Shown here one piece after another: positions 8,571 through 17,125 of a stretch of DNA of 44,474 bases. This DNA is from Heterostelium multicystogenum (Eukaryota; Evosea; Eumycetozoa; Acytosteliales; Acytosteliaceae), in contig RCNN01000268.1 in the NCBI GenBank assembly GCA_003667245.1, positions 1 to 44,474 of the forward strand, read 5' to 3'. Each line of letters starts with the position of its first letter. The stretch's first letter is position 1. Under the pieces are notes generated by a model, which searched no databases, was not told where the DNA came from, and worked only from the letters and a program-made list of their open reading frames with translations. Both the position numbers and the translations under genes were made by a program.

Positions 8571-8661
8571 GTGGCGAGGGAGCTTGCTCCCGCTGGGGTG
8601 CGAAGCGCCCCAGATTTTTAGGGCTGCTCCGCAGCCCAGCGGGAGCAAGCTCCCTCGCCAC
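8571..8661. repeat. REP doublet (REPIN), copy 1
   Basis: Long palindrome. The left arm begins GTGGCGAGGGAGCTTGCTCC (8571-8590) and continues into CGCTGGG; the right arm is its exact complement ending CTCCCTCGCCAC at 8661. The arms are about 27 bases, separated by a variable loop. Each arm itself holds the small GGGAGCTTGCTCCC palindrome of a REP unit. Very similar elements occur at 18480-18611 and 36573-36662, all between genes, as expected for Pseudomonas REPINs mobilised by a RAYT transposase encoded elsewhere. Confidence 0.85.
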
Positions 8662-8691
8662 ATTTTGTTTTGCCTCCAGGTTCAGTTGCCG

Positions 8692-9320
8692 CTAGTTGAA
8701 ATCGACGTCAAACGCCTGATAGAACGCATTGCCGGTGTTGGCCACGATCCACATCAACACCAGCACATGCCGGCCCTTCTTGCCCTGGGCAATGTCACCT
8801 GATGTTCAACCTTGGCCTTCAGTTCAGCCGAGTGCTGGTAATACGGCACCTGGGTATAGAAGTCCTCGAAGAACGGTTTGGGCTCCAGTTGAGCGCGGCT
8901 GATGCGCTGCTTGGGGTCCCAACCGTCCTTAGTGATCAACCAGCGATAGCCACGGGTCACGTGCGCGGCGGTGTAAGCCCACTGCACCTTGAATACCTGG
9001 CCGGCTTCAACATTCAACAACGGCCAGTTAAACGGGGTGTTGAGCTTCTTACCCATTTCTTCGTCGGTGAAGTTCACGCAGTCGCGGGCATCGGTCTTGC
9101 CGCCGCTGAGGATGTGCCCGTCGGCGGGGGGCGTGACGCTTTGATCGTCGGTTTCGTAAGGCGCCGGAAACGGCCCGGCGTTGAGGGCCGGGAAGTTCTT
9201 GCCGCCTTCCATTTCGTTGACTTGCCAGTTTTCCAGCAGGCCACGCTCTACCGCCACCGAGCCACGACTGGCGGGTGTCACGACGCGACCATGCCTGAGT
9301 TGAGTCTGGGGTTTGTTCAT
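8692..9320 (-). CDS. AA10-family (LPMO-like, chitin-binding) protein lacking a signal peptide, one frameshift
   Basis: About 209 residues. The AA10 pattern is visible: HGRVVTPASRGSV right after the start (first histidine-brace residue at position 10), DGHILSGGKTDARDCVNF, an internal His in YTAAHVTRGYRWLITK, and a C-terminal block with NAFYQAFDVDF carrying the expected axial Phe. One slip near 8790 displaces the last 35 or so codons; the stop is TAG at 8692-8694. ATG at 9318-9320 has AAGGAG eight bases upstream, so the nine residues before the His are real and are not a Sec or Tat signal. Classical LPMOs need the His at the mature N-terminus outside the cytoplasm, so export and processing of this protein are unclear. 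Confidence 0.8.
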
Positions 9321-9532
9321 TTCAGTCACTCCTTGATTGAAGACTTCCCCTCATGGGAAGCGCCTTGAACTTAGCCCAACTCGCCGGGTTGTCTACCCGA
9401 CGTTTCTGTCAGACAAATCGCGTCAAGTCCTTGTTTTGCAGAGTTTTCGCACTGGTCTTGCACCAGAGTTATCGTCGGTCCTACCCTGCGACAGGCGATC
9501 GGACTACAGCCGCCGTCCATGAACGCCTGGCC

Positions 9533-9886
9533 TCAGGTGTTGAGGATCATCTCAAATCCGCCATAGATCATCCGTTGCCCATCAAACGGCATCGGATTGA
9601 CGTCTGCCTTCAGGCGCGGGTCTTCCATCACCTTGCTCATCCCGGCGTCACGCACCTGCCGCGACGGCCAGACGATCCAGGAAAACACCACGGTTTCATC
9701 CTCCTTGAGCTTGACCGCCATGGGAAACGAGGTCACCTGCCCCTGAGGTACATCATCGCCCCAGCACTCGATGATATTCAGCGCACCATGTTCCTTGAAC
9801 ACCACGGCGGCGGCCTTGGCGTGCTGGATGAATTGTTCGCGGTTTGCGGTGGGCACTGCGATCACACAGCCATCTACGTAAGACAT
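9533..9886 (-). CDS. DUF1428 family protein
   Basis: Intact, 117 residues. The family pattern is easily seen: MSYVDGCVIAVPTANREQFI at the start, ALNIIECWGDDVPQGQVTSF, VVFSWIVWPSRQVRDAG and the end PFDGQRMIYGGFEMIL. This is a dimeric alpha/beta-barrel (ferredoxin-like) protein of unknown function. ATG at 9884-9886 follows AGGAGAGTGATC, so it is preferred to GTG at 9892. The gene is divergent from the PEP-mutase-like gene, with about 170 bases between them. Confidence 0.85.
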   Translation of the reverse strand: MSYVDGCVIAVPTANREQFIQHAKAAAVVFKEHGALNIIECWGDDVPQGQVTSFPMAVKLKEDETVVFSWIVWPSRQVRDAGMSKVMEDPRLKADVNPMPFDGQRMIYGGFEMILNT

Positions 9887-10060
9887 GATCACTCTCCTGA
9901 TTCGACGGGTTGTTCTGCCTGTAGTCGATCAATCAGGCGCTCAATCGACATCAACGTGGGAAATGTCGACCAGTGGTGTGTTATCGATTGCGATGCCGGG
10001 CCGATTCTTGATATGACAGGCGCCTTCAACAACAAAGCCCACTCAAAGGACTGACCCGCC

Positions 10061-10862
10061 ATGACCGCCCACGCCACCGCCTTCCACGCCCTGCACCATG
10101 CTCAACTGTTGATCCTGCCCAACGTCGCCGATGCCGGCGGCGCGCGCCTGGTGGCGCAACTGGGCAGCCAGGCCGTCGCCACCAGCAGCGCGGCCGTTGC
10201 CTGGACCCACGGCTACAAGGACGGCAATCAGCTGCCGCTGCCGCTGCTGGTCAGCACCGTGCAATCCATCGCCCGGGTGATTGACGTGCCGCTGAGCGTG
10301 GACATCGAGGCCGGTTATTCCGACGACCCGGAGCACGTGGGCCGGGTGATCAAGGCCGTAATCGACGCGGGCGCCATCGGCGTCAATATCGAGGACGGTG
10401 CCGGCACCCCTGAACTGCTGGCGCGCAAGATCGAGGTTGCCCGTCGTGTGGCGGACAACTGTGGCGTGAAGCTGTTTATCAATGCCCGCAGCGACGTGTA
10501 TTTGAAAGGATTGGCCCCGGAGCCACAGCGCCTTGAAGAAACTCCTCAAGCGCGCCGCGTTGTACCAGGGCGCAGGCGCCGACGGGCTGTTTGCCGCCGG
10601 CATCCATCTGGAACACGAAATCCGTCAGCTCTGCCAGGCGACCAACTTGCCGGTCAACGTGCTGGCCTGGGCCGGCCTGCCTGCGCCCGAGACACTGCAA
10701 GCCTTGGGCGTACGCCGCCTCACGGCCGGCTCGAGCATCGCCGAATTCCTGTATGGCGCCATGCACAGCCTGGCCGAAGGTTTCCTGCGTAGCGGGCAAC
10801 TGGATACGCACGCGCTCAAGGCGTTCACCTATGGCGACATGAATGGCCGCATGGCGCCATAA
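10061..10862 (+). CDS. Isocitrate lyase/phosphoenolpyruvate mutase family protein, one frameshift
   Basis: About 266 residues of the PEP mutase/isocitrate lyase superfamily. Seen motifs: LLILPNVADAGGARLV (the entrance strand typical of the PrpB-like group), VPLSVDIEAGYSDDPEHV with the metal-binding Asp, GAIGVNIEDG with the second acidic ligand, and KLFINARSDVYLKG. The catalytic KKCGH-type Cys loop of isocitrate and methylisocitrate lyases is not present, so this belongs to the generic subgroup of unknown substrate. One extra C near 10538 breaks the frame inside a conserved helix; the rest runs cleanly to TAA at 10862. AAAGGA lies ahead of ATG 10061. aroA follows on the same strand after 100 bases, so a PEP-related link is possible but unproven. 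Confidence 0.8.
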
Positions 10863-10962
10863 CCCGCGACTCTCAACGATCCCCGCTCGACAACGGTAGC
10901 GTGTTTGGCCGATTATTCGTGTCCGCCAAACGCCACCCGCCTTGAAGCAGGAGCCTTGTACC

Positions 10963-12218
10963 TTGAGTTCGCAGAAAACCGTGACCGTTACACCGCCCAA
11001 CTTTCCATTGAACGGCAAGGTAGCGCCCCCCGGCTCCAAATCCATTACCAACCGTGCCTTGCTGCTGGCGGCCCTGGCCAAGGGCACCAGTCGCTTGAGC
11101 GGCGCGCTGAAAAGCGATGACACTCGCCACATGTCGGTGCCCTGCGGCAGATGGGCGTGGTGATCGATGAACCGGACGACACCACGTTCGTCGTCACCAG
11201 CCTGGGCAAGCTGCAATTGCCGGCGCAGCCGTTGTTTCTCGGCAACGCCGGCACGGCGATGCGCTTCCTCACCGCTGCCGTGGCCACTGTACAAGGCACC
11301 GTGGTGCTGGACGGCGACGCCTACATGCAAAAACGCCCGATCGGCCCGCTGCTGGCGACCCTCGGCCAGAATGGCATCCAGGTCGACAGCCCTACCGGTT
11401 GCCCCCCCGTGACCGTCCATGGCACTGGCCGCGTGCAAGCCAAGCGTTTCGAGATCGACGGCGGCCTGTCGAGCCAGTACGTGTCGGCGCTGCTGATGCT
11501 GGCGGCGTGCGGCGAAGCGCCGATTGAAGTAGCGCTAACCGGCAAGGACATCGGCGCCCGTGGCTATGTCGACCTGACCCTGGACTGCATGCGCGCCTTC
11601 GGTGCCCAGGTGGACATCGTCGATGAAAGCACCTGGCGCGTGGCCCCGACCGGCTACACCGCCCACGATTACCTGATCGAACCTGACGCTTCCGCTGCCA
11701 CCTATTTGTGGGCTGCCGAAGTGTTGACCGGCGGCCGCATCGACCTCGGTGTCGCCCCGCAGGATTTCACCCAGCCCGATGCCAAGGCCCAGGCAGTGAT
11801 CGCGCAGTTCCCGCAGATGCAGCCGGTGGTCATTGGCTCGCAGATGCAGGATGCCATTCCAACCCTCGCCGTACTGGCCGCGTTCAACAACACGCCGGTA
11901 CGCTTCACCGAACTGGCCAACCTGCGGGTCAAGGAATGTGACCGGGTGCAGGCCCTGCATGACGGTCTGAATGAAATCCGCCCAGGCCTGGCGACCATTG
12001 AAGGTGATGATTTGCTGGTGGCCAGCGATCCGGCCCTGGCGGGCACCACGTGCAACGCGCTGATCGACACCCACGCCGACCACCGCATCGCGATGTGCTT
12101 TGCCCTGGCGGGCCTGAAGGTCTCGGGGATCAGGATCCAGGACCCGGACTGCGTCGGCAAGACCTATCCCGAGTACTGGAAAGAGCTGGAAAGCCTTGGG
12201 GTTCATCTGACCTGGTAA
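10963..12218 (+). CDS. aroA: Free-standing 3-phosphoshikimate 1-carboxyvinyltransferase (EPSP synthase), one frameshift
   Basis: Catalyses the condensation of shikimate-3-phosphate with PEP in the shikimate pathway. About 418 residues. Seen motifs: [20 protein letters not shown] near residue 20 (substrate Lys, Ser and Arg), [15 protein letters not shown] near residue 100, [15 protein letters not shown], and LRVKECDRV with the Glu/Asp/Arg of the C-terminal domain. The start is TTG at 10963 nine bases after AGGAG. One lost G near 11137 breaks the frame. In most Pseudomonas the main EPSP synthase is fused to prephenate dehydrogenase (TyrA-AroA), so this separate gene may be a second copy. The residue after GTAMR is Phe (11265-11267), where E. 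coli AroA has Pro101. Confidence 0.9.
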
Positions 12219-12250
12219 GCCAACGGCGCCGGTAACGGGAGGGAGACTGC

Positions 12251-12640
12251 ATGACGATTCGCCAACCCTGCCCACCCGGCGTCTGCGACTGCAATCGTGA
12301 GCAACTGCTCGACCTTCCCGGCGCCGATGCACGCATCCTGCACCTGACGCGCCAGGAAGAAAAACGCCTGCTCGAACGCCTCGAAAACCTGCAAAGCCTG
12401 CCCGATCTTGAGCGCATGCAACAGCTGATGTATCAGCAACTGGGCATTCGCGTGCATATCGCGCCGGGCCATACGGAAGTGAAGACGATGCGCGGGATTC
12501 AGATCGTTATCGATGACTTGCCGGGGTTGTGTCGCAAGACCCGGCAGTCGATTCCGGCGGCGATTCGCAAGGGCATGGAGAAGCGGCCGGAGATTGCGTA
12601 TCGATTGCTGGATGCTCATGACTTGTTTCGCGAGGGTTGA
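12251..12640 (+). CDS. Conserved hypothetical protein with N-terminal cysteine cluster
   Basis: Intact, 129 residues, start ATG 12251 after a GGGAGG ribosome-binding site. I do not recognise a named domain. The N-terminus has three cysteines in CPPGVCDC, followed by charged helical segments (EEKRLLERLENLQSLPDLERM) and a basic stretch RKTRQSIPAAIRKGMEKR. The first part could bind a metal, which is inference only. It sits 32 bases after aroA and may be cotranscribed with it; its 3' end faces the end of the membrane protein gene on the other strand. Confidence 0.65.
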   Translation: MTIRQPCPPGVCDCNREQLLDLPGADARILHLTRQEEKRLLERLENLQSLPDLERMQQLMYQQLGIRVHIAPGHTEVKTMRGIQIVIDDLPGLCRKTRQSIPAAIRKGMEKRPEIAYRLLDAHDLFREG

Positions 12641-13178
12641 GGGCCGCCTTCCATTTGCGGCGATTTTCTCGCTTGAGCCTGCGGGCCGTTTTGTATTCGA
12701 GACGAGCCTGGGCCATTTCCTGAGTACGCGGGGGCCGAAAGCCGGCTTTGTAGCGCTCGCGTTCGTGACGAAGTAGAACGAGTTCTGCGCGCATTTGGCG
12801 GTGGCGTTTAGTGTTCAGGAGGTAGAGGCCTAGAAGCGAGAACAAAAGCCCTGTCGAGAAAGTAAAAAGATCTAGTGTGTAGCTGATAGTGAACATCACC
12901 GCAGAAAAGCTCAGCACACAACAGCCAACCATTATCCAGACTCCCCACGCTCGCCCTCGCACAACAAGAGCATTTCCCACCGACAAGATCACTGACATTA
13001 CGCCCATATCAAGACCCGAGTAATTGCGGTAACCAGAAATCCGATGTAGATAGGTGCTGCCCAAAAGCGCGCTCGCCATAACAAGCGCAAGAAGCGCGCA
13101 AAAAAAAAGCACCAATAAAAAACCGGGCCATACCGAGCCAGAAAGGCCTGACGTGAATGCCTCAATTCCATCATTCAA
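12507..13178 (-). CDS. Membrane protein, candidate immunity partner of the Hcp-linked effector
   Basis: About 180-223 residues. Four hydrophobic segments (FLLVLFFCALLALVMASALL; MGVMSVILSVGNALVV; WIMVGCCVLSFSAVMFTISY; FSTGLLFSLLGLYLL) are followed by a basic cytoplasmic tail. It probably starts at TTG 13176-13178, overlapping the upstream effector-like gene by eight bases, so the two are translationally coupled. The last 45 or so codons overlap the opposite-strand gene; a lost base near 12650 would instead give a stop at about 12617, so the true end is uncertain. Small polytopic proteins in this position commonly protect the producer against membrane-acting toxins; immunity is an inference from context. 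Confidence 0.6.
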   Translation of the reverse strand: MNDGIEAFTSGLSGSVWPGFLLVLFFCALLALVMASALLGSTYLHRISGYRNYSGLDMGVMSVILSVGNALVVRGRAWGVWIMVGCCVLSFSAVMFTISYTLDLFTFSTGLLFSLLGLYLLNTKRHRQMRAELVLLRHERERYKAGFRPPRTQEMAQARLEYKTARRLKRENRRKWKAALNPRETSHEHPAIDTQSPAASPCPCESPPESTAGSCDTTPASHR

Positions 13179-14083
13179 ACTCTTCGTATAGGCCGATAGC
13201 GACGGTTCTAATATTCCCGGACAAACCGCTGCCGGTAATACTCATAGACGCGCCAATCGCATCCTTTATTTGCGTGACCGTCGCTTGATTGATTTGTGTA
13301 GCCGTGTAGCTTTTTGGCAGAGTCCCCATGCGTTGCTGAAGTTTCCGTAGTGCGCTGCCCATATTAGGGGCTCGAAGCGTCAACAGCTCCCTGGTCAACG
13401 CTTTTCTCTGTTGCCTACTCAGGTCCTTGGACAACTCCAACCAATTCCTGCCAGTTGATACCTTCCTGGCCCGCATGAGTTTCAGCGTCGTCAAACCGGA
13501 CGTGCCAGCTCCTAGAAGCGATACGCCATCCAGTACCGGCATTACGTAGCGATACCACTCAGCTTCATTTAGATCATCGTTGATCGCAGGGTCTTTCATC
13601 TCATTACGAGTCCTGTACAGACCCGCGCCGCATTGAAAAGAGCTTGCCACGGCTGCTGTGAAAGCCATACCTGCCACAGCAGTACTTACGCCAGCCGTAA
13701 ACGGTGTAGCAACTGAGCCACCCGAGAAAACCAGCCAACCCAATACGGCAGCACCACAGGATAACCCTGCGCCGAGCGCCTCAAAAACCACCTGCGACTC
13801 CCTCGGCTCCTGCTGCAGCTCCCGTATAAAATCCAGCCGCGCCATGTACCTCGGCGCTTCACGCAAAACCACCCGTTTTGGGCAACACACTGCAAATCGG
13901 CTGAAACTCACGCAACGTCACCGGCCACAGTTGATCATCGAGGTACACCACTCCTGCCCCCGCAATCGCCGGATCGGCATCGATCGCGGCAAACAATCGG
14001 CCGAGGTCGATACTGCCTTCGATCCGTTCGCGGGTGGTGCGATGGGCCGCGGGAAAACCGTCTTTCAAGACGCTGGAAGTCAT
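13171..14083 (-). CDS. Candidate type VI secretion effector with membrane-inserting segments, one frameshift
   Basis: About 303 residues, start ATG 14081-14083 after AGGAG. The N-terminal 75 residues are soluble and contain AGAGVVYLDDQLWPVTLREF. After a slip near 13880 comes a helical stretch, then two Gly/Ala-rich hydrophobic segments (about residues 100-155: GLSCGAAVLGWLVFSGG and AGVSTAVAGMAFTAAV), a third hydrophobic stretch (PVLDGVSLLGAGTSGLTTL) and a charged C-terminal region. I recognise no enzymatic motif. Gly/Ala-rich hairpins in an otherwise soluble protein are typical of pore-forming toxins. It is divergent from an hcp gene and overlaps a four-helix membrane protein, the usual arrangement of an Hcp-carried effector with its immunity protein. 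The frame break is reported as seen. Confidence 0.55.
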
Positions 14084-14268
14084 TCCTTTACTCCTGGATT
14101 GCACAAGAACGCAGAGAGTAAGAGTGATCCGCTTAAAAAATTGTCGGAAAACTCCTCTTTTCCAGACAGGCACTTCCCGATCACATCTCAGCGTCTTGTG
14201 GGCAATCATTCCAATTGGAAAAGTACGCCCCGCGCCACTACCGGCGACAGTGAGGACAAGGAGCAACA

Positions 14269-14757
14269 ATGGCGACTGATATGTTTTTGAAGCTGGGCGA
14301 TATCAAGGGTGAGTCCAACGACCAGGCACACCGTGATGAAATCGAGATCAGTAGTTGGGGCTGGGGAATGAAACAATCAGGATCGATGCATTCTGGTACG
14401 GGTGGCGGTGCTGGCAAGGTCAATATAAGAAACCTGTCGATTACCAAGACTCTGGACAAGTCCACGCCCAACCTGATGATGGCGTGTTCCACCGGCAAAC
14501 ATTATCCCGAAGCCCGGCTGGTGGTTCGTAAAGCGGGCGGTGCCAGCGCCGTGGAGTACCTGGTCATTACGCTCAAGGAAGTCATGGTGACGTCCTACGA
14601 AACCGGGGCAGTGACAACCAGCGATGTGCTGACCGAAGAAGTCGGCCTGAACTTCGCCAAAGTCGAGGTCAGTTACCAGCCGCAAAAAGCCGATGGTGGC
14701 AAGGATGGCGGAGCGCTCAAGTACGGTTGGAATATCCGCGAGAACGTTAAAATTTAA
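14269..14757 (+). CDS. hcp: Type VI secretion tube protein Hcp
   Basis: Intact, 162 residues of the Hcp1/EvpC family. Seen: MATDMFLKLGDIKGESNDQ at the start, IEISSWGWGMKQSG, a Gly-rich loop SGTGGGAGKVNIRNLSITK, and the paired strand YLVITLKEVMVTSYETG. Hcp hexamers stack into the inner tube of the type VI apparatus and can carry small effectors in the lumen. ATG 14269 follows AAGGAG. No vgrG, tssB/C or clpV is in the window, so this is an orphan hcp serving a system encoded elsewhere. The 185-base gap to the divergent effector-like gene would hold both promoters. Confidence 0.9.
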   Translation: MATDMFLKLGDIKGESNDQAHRDEIEISSWGWGMKQSGSMHSGTGGGAGKVNIRNLSITKTLDKSTPNLMMACSTGKHYPEARLVVRKAGGASAVEYLVITLKEVMVTSYETGAVTTSDVLTEEVGLNFAKVEVSYQPQKADGGKDGGALKYGWNIRENVKI

Positions 14758-14806
14758 CGATTAAAACGGGCGCAAACTCGGTCGGCTTGACGGCGCGCCC
14801 ACACCT

Positions 14807-15181
14807 CTAATTCCCTCTTCCCCCCGCAAACGACCACTCATCTGCCGCCGTCGTCGTAATCACCACCATCACATCCTCAGGGCTCAGCCCAATCGCAGCC
14901 TCCAGCCGCTCCACCAACACCTGGTAAAACCGCCGTTTGGTCTCGATATCACGAGGTTTACCGCCCGTGATCGCGATGAGTACATAGTCGTGGCTGCGCG
15001 GGCCGCCCAAATAGTTGGGGTCGATGATCATCTCGCCAATTTCGTGCTGGTGGATCACGTGGAAGCGATCCGCGTCAGGAATCTTGAAGCTTTCAACCAG
15101 AGCGTCATGCAATCCCTGTGAAAGTGCTTGCAGATACTCAGGGGATTTCCCGCGGTGCAGGGAGATTCGGGCGTAAGGCAT
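14807..15181 (-). CDS. Tautomerase family protein
   Basis: Intact, 124 residues. It begins Met-Pro-Tyr, so the mature N-terminal proline, the catalytic base of the tautomerase superfamily, is present. GLHDALVESFKIPDADRFHVIHQH and the second beta-alpha-beta unit (DIETKRRFYQVLVERLEAAIG) fit the tautomerase-2 (MSAD-like) group. The start lies six bases from the stop of the upstream carboxymuconolactone-decarboxylase-like gene, so they form an operon. The substrate is unknown. Confidence 0.85.
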   Translation of the reverse strand: MPYARISLHRGKSPEYLQALSQGLHDALVESFKIPDADRFHVIHQHEIGEMIIDPNYLGGPRSHDYVLIAITGGKPRDIETKRRFYQVLVERLEAAIGLSPEDVMVVITTTAADEWSFAGGRGN

Positions 15182-15186
15182 GGTGG

Positions 15187-15466
15187 TTACTCCGCAGGAT
15201 GGATGGCTGCCAACAGGTTCAGCGCCGACGCCGCTGTCGGCCAGCCGGAGTAAAACGCCAGGTGAGTGATGACTTCACCCAGTTCCTCGACGCTCAAGCC
15301 ATTGCCAACCGCCCGCTGCAAGTGAAACGGTAGTTGCTCCAGACGGTACATCGCCACCAGTGCCGCCACGGTGATCAGGCTGCGCTCCCTGGGCGACAGG
15401 CCCTCGCGCTCCCAAATATCGGCGAACAGCACGTCGCGGGTCAGCTCGGTAAATTTGTTTGCTCAT
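15187..15466 (-). CDS. Carboxymuconolactone decarboxylase/AhpD family protein, one frameshift
   Basis: About 93 residues. After a short N-terminus (MSKQ at 15466) an extra A in a homopolymer near 15450 shifts the frame; the rest reads WEREGLSPRERSLITVAALVAM, LPFHLQRAVGNGLSVEELGEVITHLAFYSGWP, the typical helical CMD pattern. The CxxC of AhpD peroxidases is absent; His in the PFHL segment and Glu in EELGE are the conserved CMD residues. It is paired with the tautomerase and divergent from a LysR regulator, which suggests that LysR controls both. Confidence 0.85.
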
Positions 15467-15562
15467 GGACGCTCGCTCCGACAATTCAGTTGACGGGCAA
15501 AAACTAGCAAGCCAGGATCATTCCGAATATCAAATTTAATAGCATCCACCATCCCGTTTTTA

Positions 15563-16432
15563 ATGGACCATTCAATGCGCCGCCCCACCTTCGACCTTGA
15601 TGTACTGCGCACCTTCGTCACCGGCGTCGAGCTGAACAGCTTTGCCAAGGCGGCGGATCGCCTGGGCCGTTCGACTTCAGCCGTCAGCGCGCAATTAAAG
15701 AAACTCGAAGAACAGGTCGGCACGCCGGTGCTGAGCAAATCCGGGCGCGGGCTGGTGCTGACGCCGGTGGGTGAAGCGCTGCTCGGCCACGCCAGGCGGT
15801 TGCTGGACCTCAATGACACTGTCTTCAGCAGCCTTAACGAAACCCAAACCGCAGGCACTTTGCGCCTCGGTTTACAGGAGGATTTCGGCGAGCATGTGCT
15901 CAGTGACATCCTGCGGCGCTTCGCCAGGCTTTATCCGATGATCAGCCTTGAAGTGCGGATAGGCCGCAATGCCGAGCTGTTGACCCTGATCGACAGCGCG
16001 AGCCTGGACCTGGCGCTGACCTGGGAAACCGGTCAGACATCGTCCTGCCGCACCCGCCTGGGGCAAACCCCCATGCACTGGATCGGGCCCCGGGACAAAC
16101 CCCAACTACCGCGCGCCGAGGACGCACCGCTGCCGCTGGTGATGTTCGAGGCACCCTGCGTATTGCGCAGCGCCGCCACCGAAGCCCTGGACCGCGCCGG
16201 CATTGCCTGGCGCATTGCCTTGACCAGCCCCAGCGTGGGTGGGAATCTGGGCGGCGGTCGATGCCGGTTGGGTGTGACCTTGCGCACCCGTATCGGTTTG
16301 CCTGCGCACCTACGTGTACTCGACGGTCTGCCGCCGGTGCCGTCCCTTGGCTATGAATTGCATTGCAGCCATCCAGCGCCAGGCGCTGCGGTCGAACAGC
16401 TGGCAGCGCTCATACAGAGCAGCCTGGTTTAG
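15563..16432 (+). CDS. LysR family transcriptional regulator (compensated frameshift)
   Basis: About 290 residues. The N-terminal winged helix-turn-helix is clear: FDLDVLRTFVTGVELNSFAKAADRLGRSTSAVSAQLKKLEEQVG, followed by the linker helix and the type 2 periplasmic-binding-like effector domain (GTLRLGLQEDF...). Between 16235 and 16270 the protein is scrambled (NLGGGRCR), then returns to the expected GVTLRTRIGLP. This is explained by one inserted A and one lost G about 30 bases apart, so the open frame survives with about ten wrong residues. It is divergent, 97 bases away, from the CMD-tautomerase operon, its likely target. Confidence 0.85.
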   Translation: MDHSMRRPTFDLDVLRTFVTGVELNSFAKAADRLGRSTSAVSAQLKKLEEQVGTPVLSKSGRGLVLTPVGEALLGHARRLLDLNDTVFSSLNETQTAGTLRLGLQEDFGEHVLSDILRRFARLYPMISLEVRIGRNAELLTLIDSASLDLALTWETGQTSSCRTRLGQTPMHWIGPRDKPQLPRAEDAPLPLVMFEAPCVLRSAATEALDRAGIAWRIALTSPSVGGNLGGGRCRLGVTLRTRIGLPAHLRVLDGLPPVPSLGYELHCSHPAPGAAVEQLAALIQSSLV

Positions 16433-17034
16433 GCGGTTTCGCAGGGTTGCAGAGTGACGAACAGTTGTCGCCCCAGCTTCGCCGCCGTCTCCAGATGCTG
16501 TTCGGCAGCGCCGCTTTCCGAGTCCAGCAGCAGCTCGGATGTCAGCACTTTCGCACCGCAGTAATCAAAGATCCCATGGTCGATTTGCGTGCGCATGGCG
16601 TCGGCATAGCCGTGGCGTTCAAACACCCCTTCGTCCGCCCCGCCAACGCCCAGTAAGTGCACCTGCAAGTGGCCGAGTTTTTTCACCACCTTCGTCTCAA
16701 GGCTGTAGTCGATCGCCCAACCGTTGACGAATACCCGGTCGATCCAGCCCTTGAGCAAGGCCGGCATCGACCACCAGAAGATCGGGTACACCAGCACCAA
16801 GGCGTCGGCGCGGTCGAGTCGGGCCTGTTCGGCCAGTACGTCGGCCGGCGGCGTGGCGCGGGTGCGATGCACTTTATGGTCGGCGGCGTTGTAACGCGGG
16901 TCGAAACCTTCAGCGGCGAGGTCGGCGATCTCGAAGGTGTGCCCTGCGGCAGTGATGCCGGCAGCAGCCTGTTTGGCGAGGCTGTGGGTGAGGGATTGTG
17001 GGTCGTGATGGGCAACGACGATCAGCGCGTGCAT
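16429..17034 (-). CDS. Flavodoxin-like NAD(P)H-dependent quinone oxidoreductase
   Basis: Intact, 201 residues of the NQO/MdaB/KefF-type flavodoxin fold. Seen: MHALIVVAHHDPQSLTHSLAK at the start (FMN phosphate loop region), VLVYPIFWWSMPALLKGWIDRVF (the PxxW-S-PAxLKGWxDR signature), and LLGVGGADEGVFERHGY. It probably reduces quinones or other electrophiles by two electrons. The start has AAGGAG seven bases upstream. It is divergent from a TetR gene, and the 91-base gap holds a 14-base tandem repeat, suggesting repression by that regulator and induction by an electrophile. Confidence 0.88.
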   Translation of the reverse strand: MHALIVVAHHDPQSLTHSLAKQAAAGITAAGHTFEIADLAAEGFDPRYNAADHKVHRTRATPPADVLAEQARLDRADALVLVYPIFWWSMPALLKGWIDRVFVNGWAIDYSLETKVVKKLGHLQVHLLGVGGADEGVFERHGYADAMRTQIDHGIFDYCGAKVLTSELLLDSESGAAEQHLETAAKLGRQLFVTLQPCETA

Positions 17035-17090
17035 GGCAATGACTCCTTCGGGGGTGGCGATGAGCAGGCAAATTGAGTAGGCTTGAGCTA

Positions 17091-17118
17091 AGTTACCGTT
17101 GGTAAGTTACTTTTGGTA
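17091..17118. promoter_or_regulatory. 14-bp tandem operator-like repeat between NQO and TetR genes
   Basis: Two directly adjacent copies: AGTTACCGTTGGTA (17091-17104) and AGTTACTTTTGGTA (17105-17118), 12 of 14 bases identical. The first copy contains the palindrome TTACC-GTT-GGTAA when the next base pair is included. It lies just before the TetR start at 17126, where bound repressor would block both divergent promoters. Probably the site of the neighbouring TetR regulator. Confidence 0.6.
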
Positions 17119-17125
17119 TATAAGC

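Noticed and set aside
8571..8661. Palindromic repeat considered as a CRISPR unit or strong terminator
   Set aside because: There are single dispersed copies without regular spacers, and no T-run follows; the pattern is that of REPINs.
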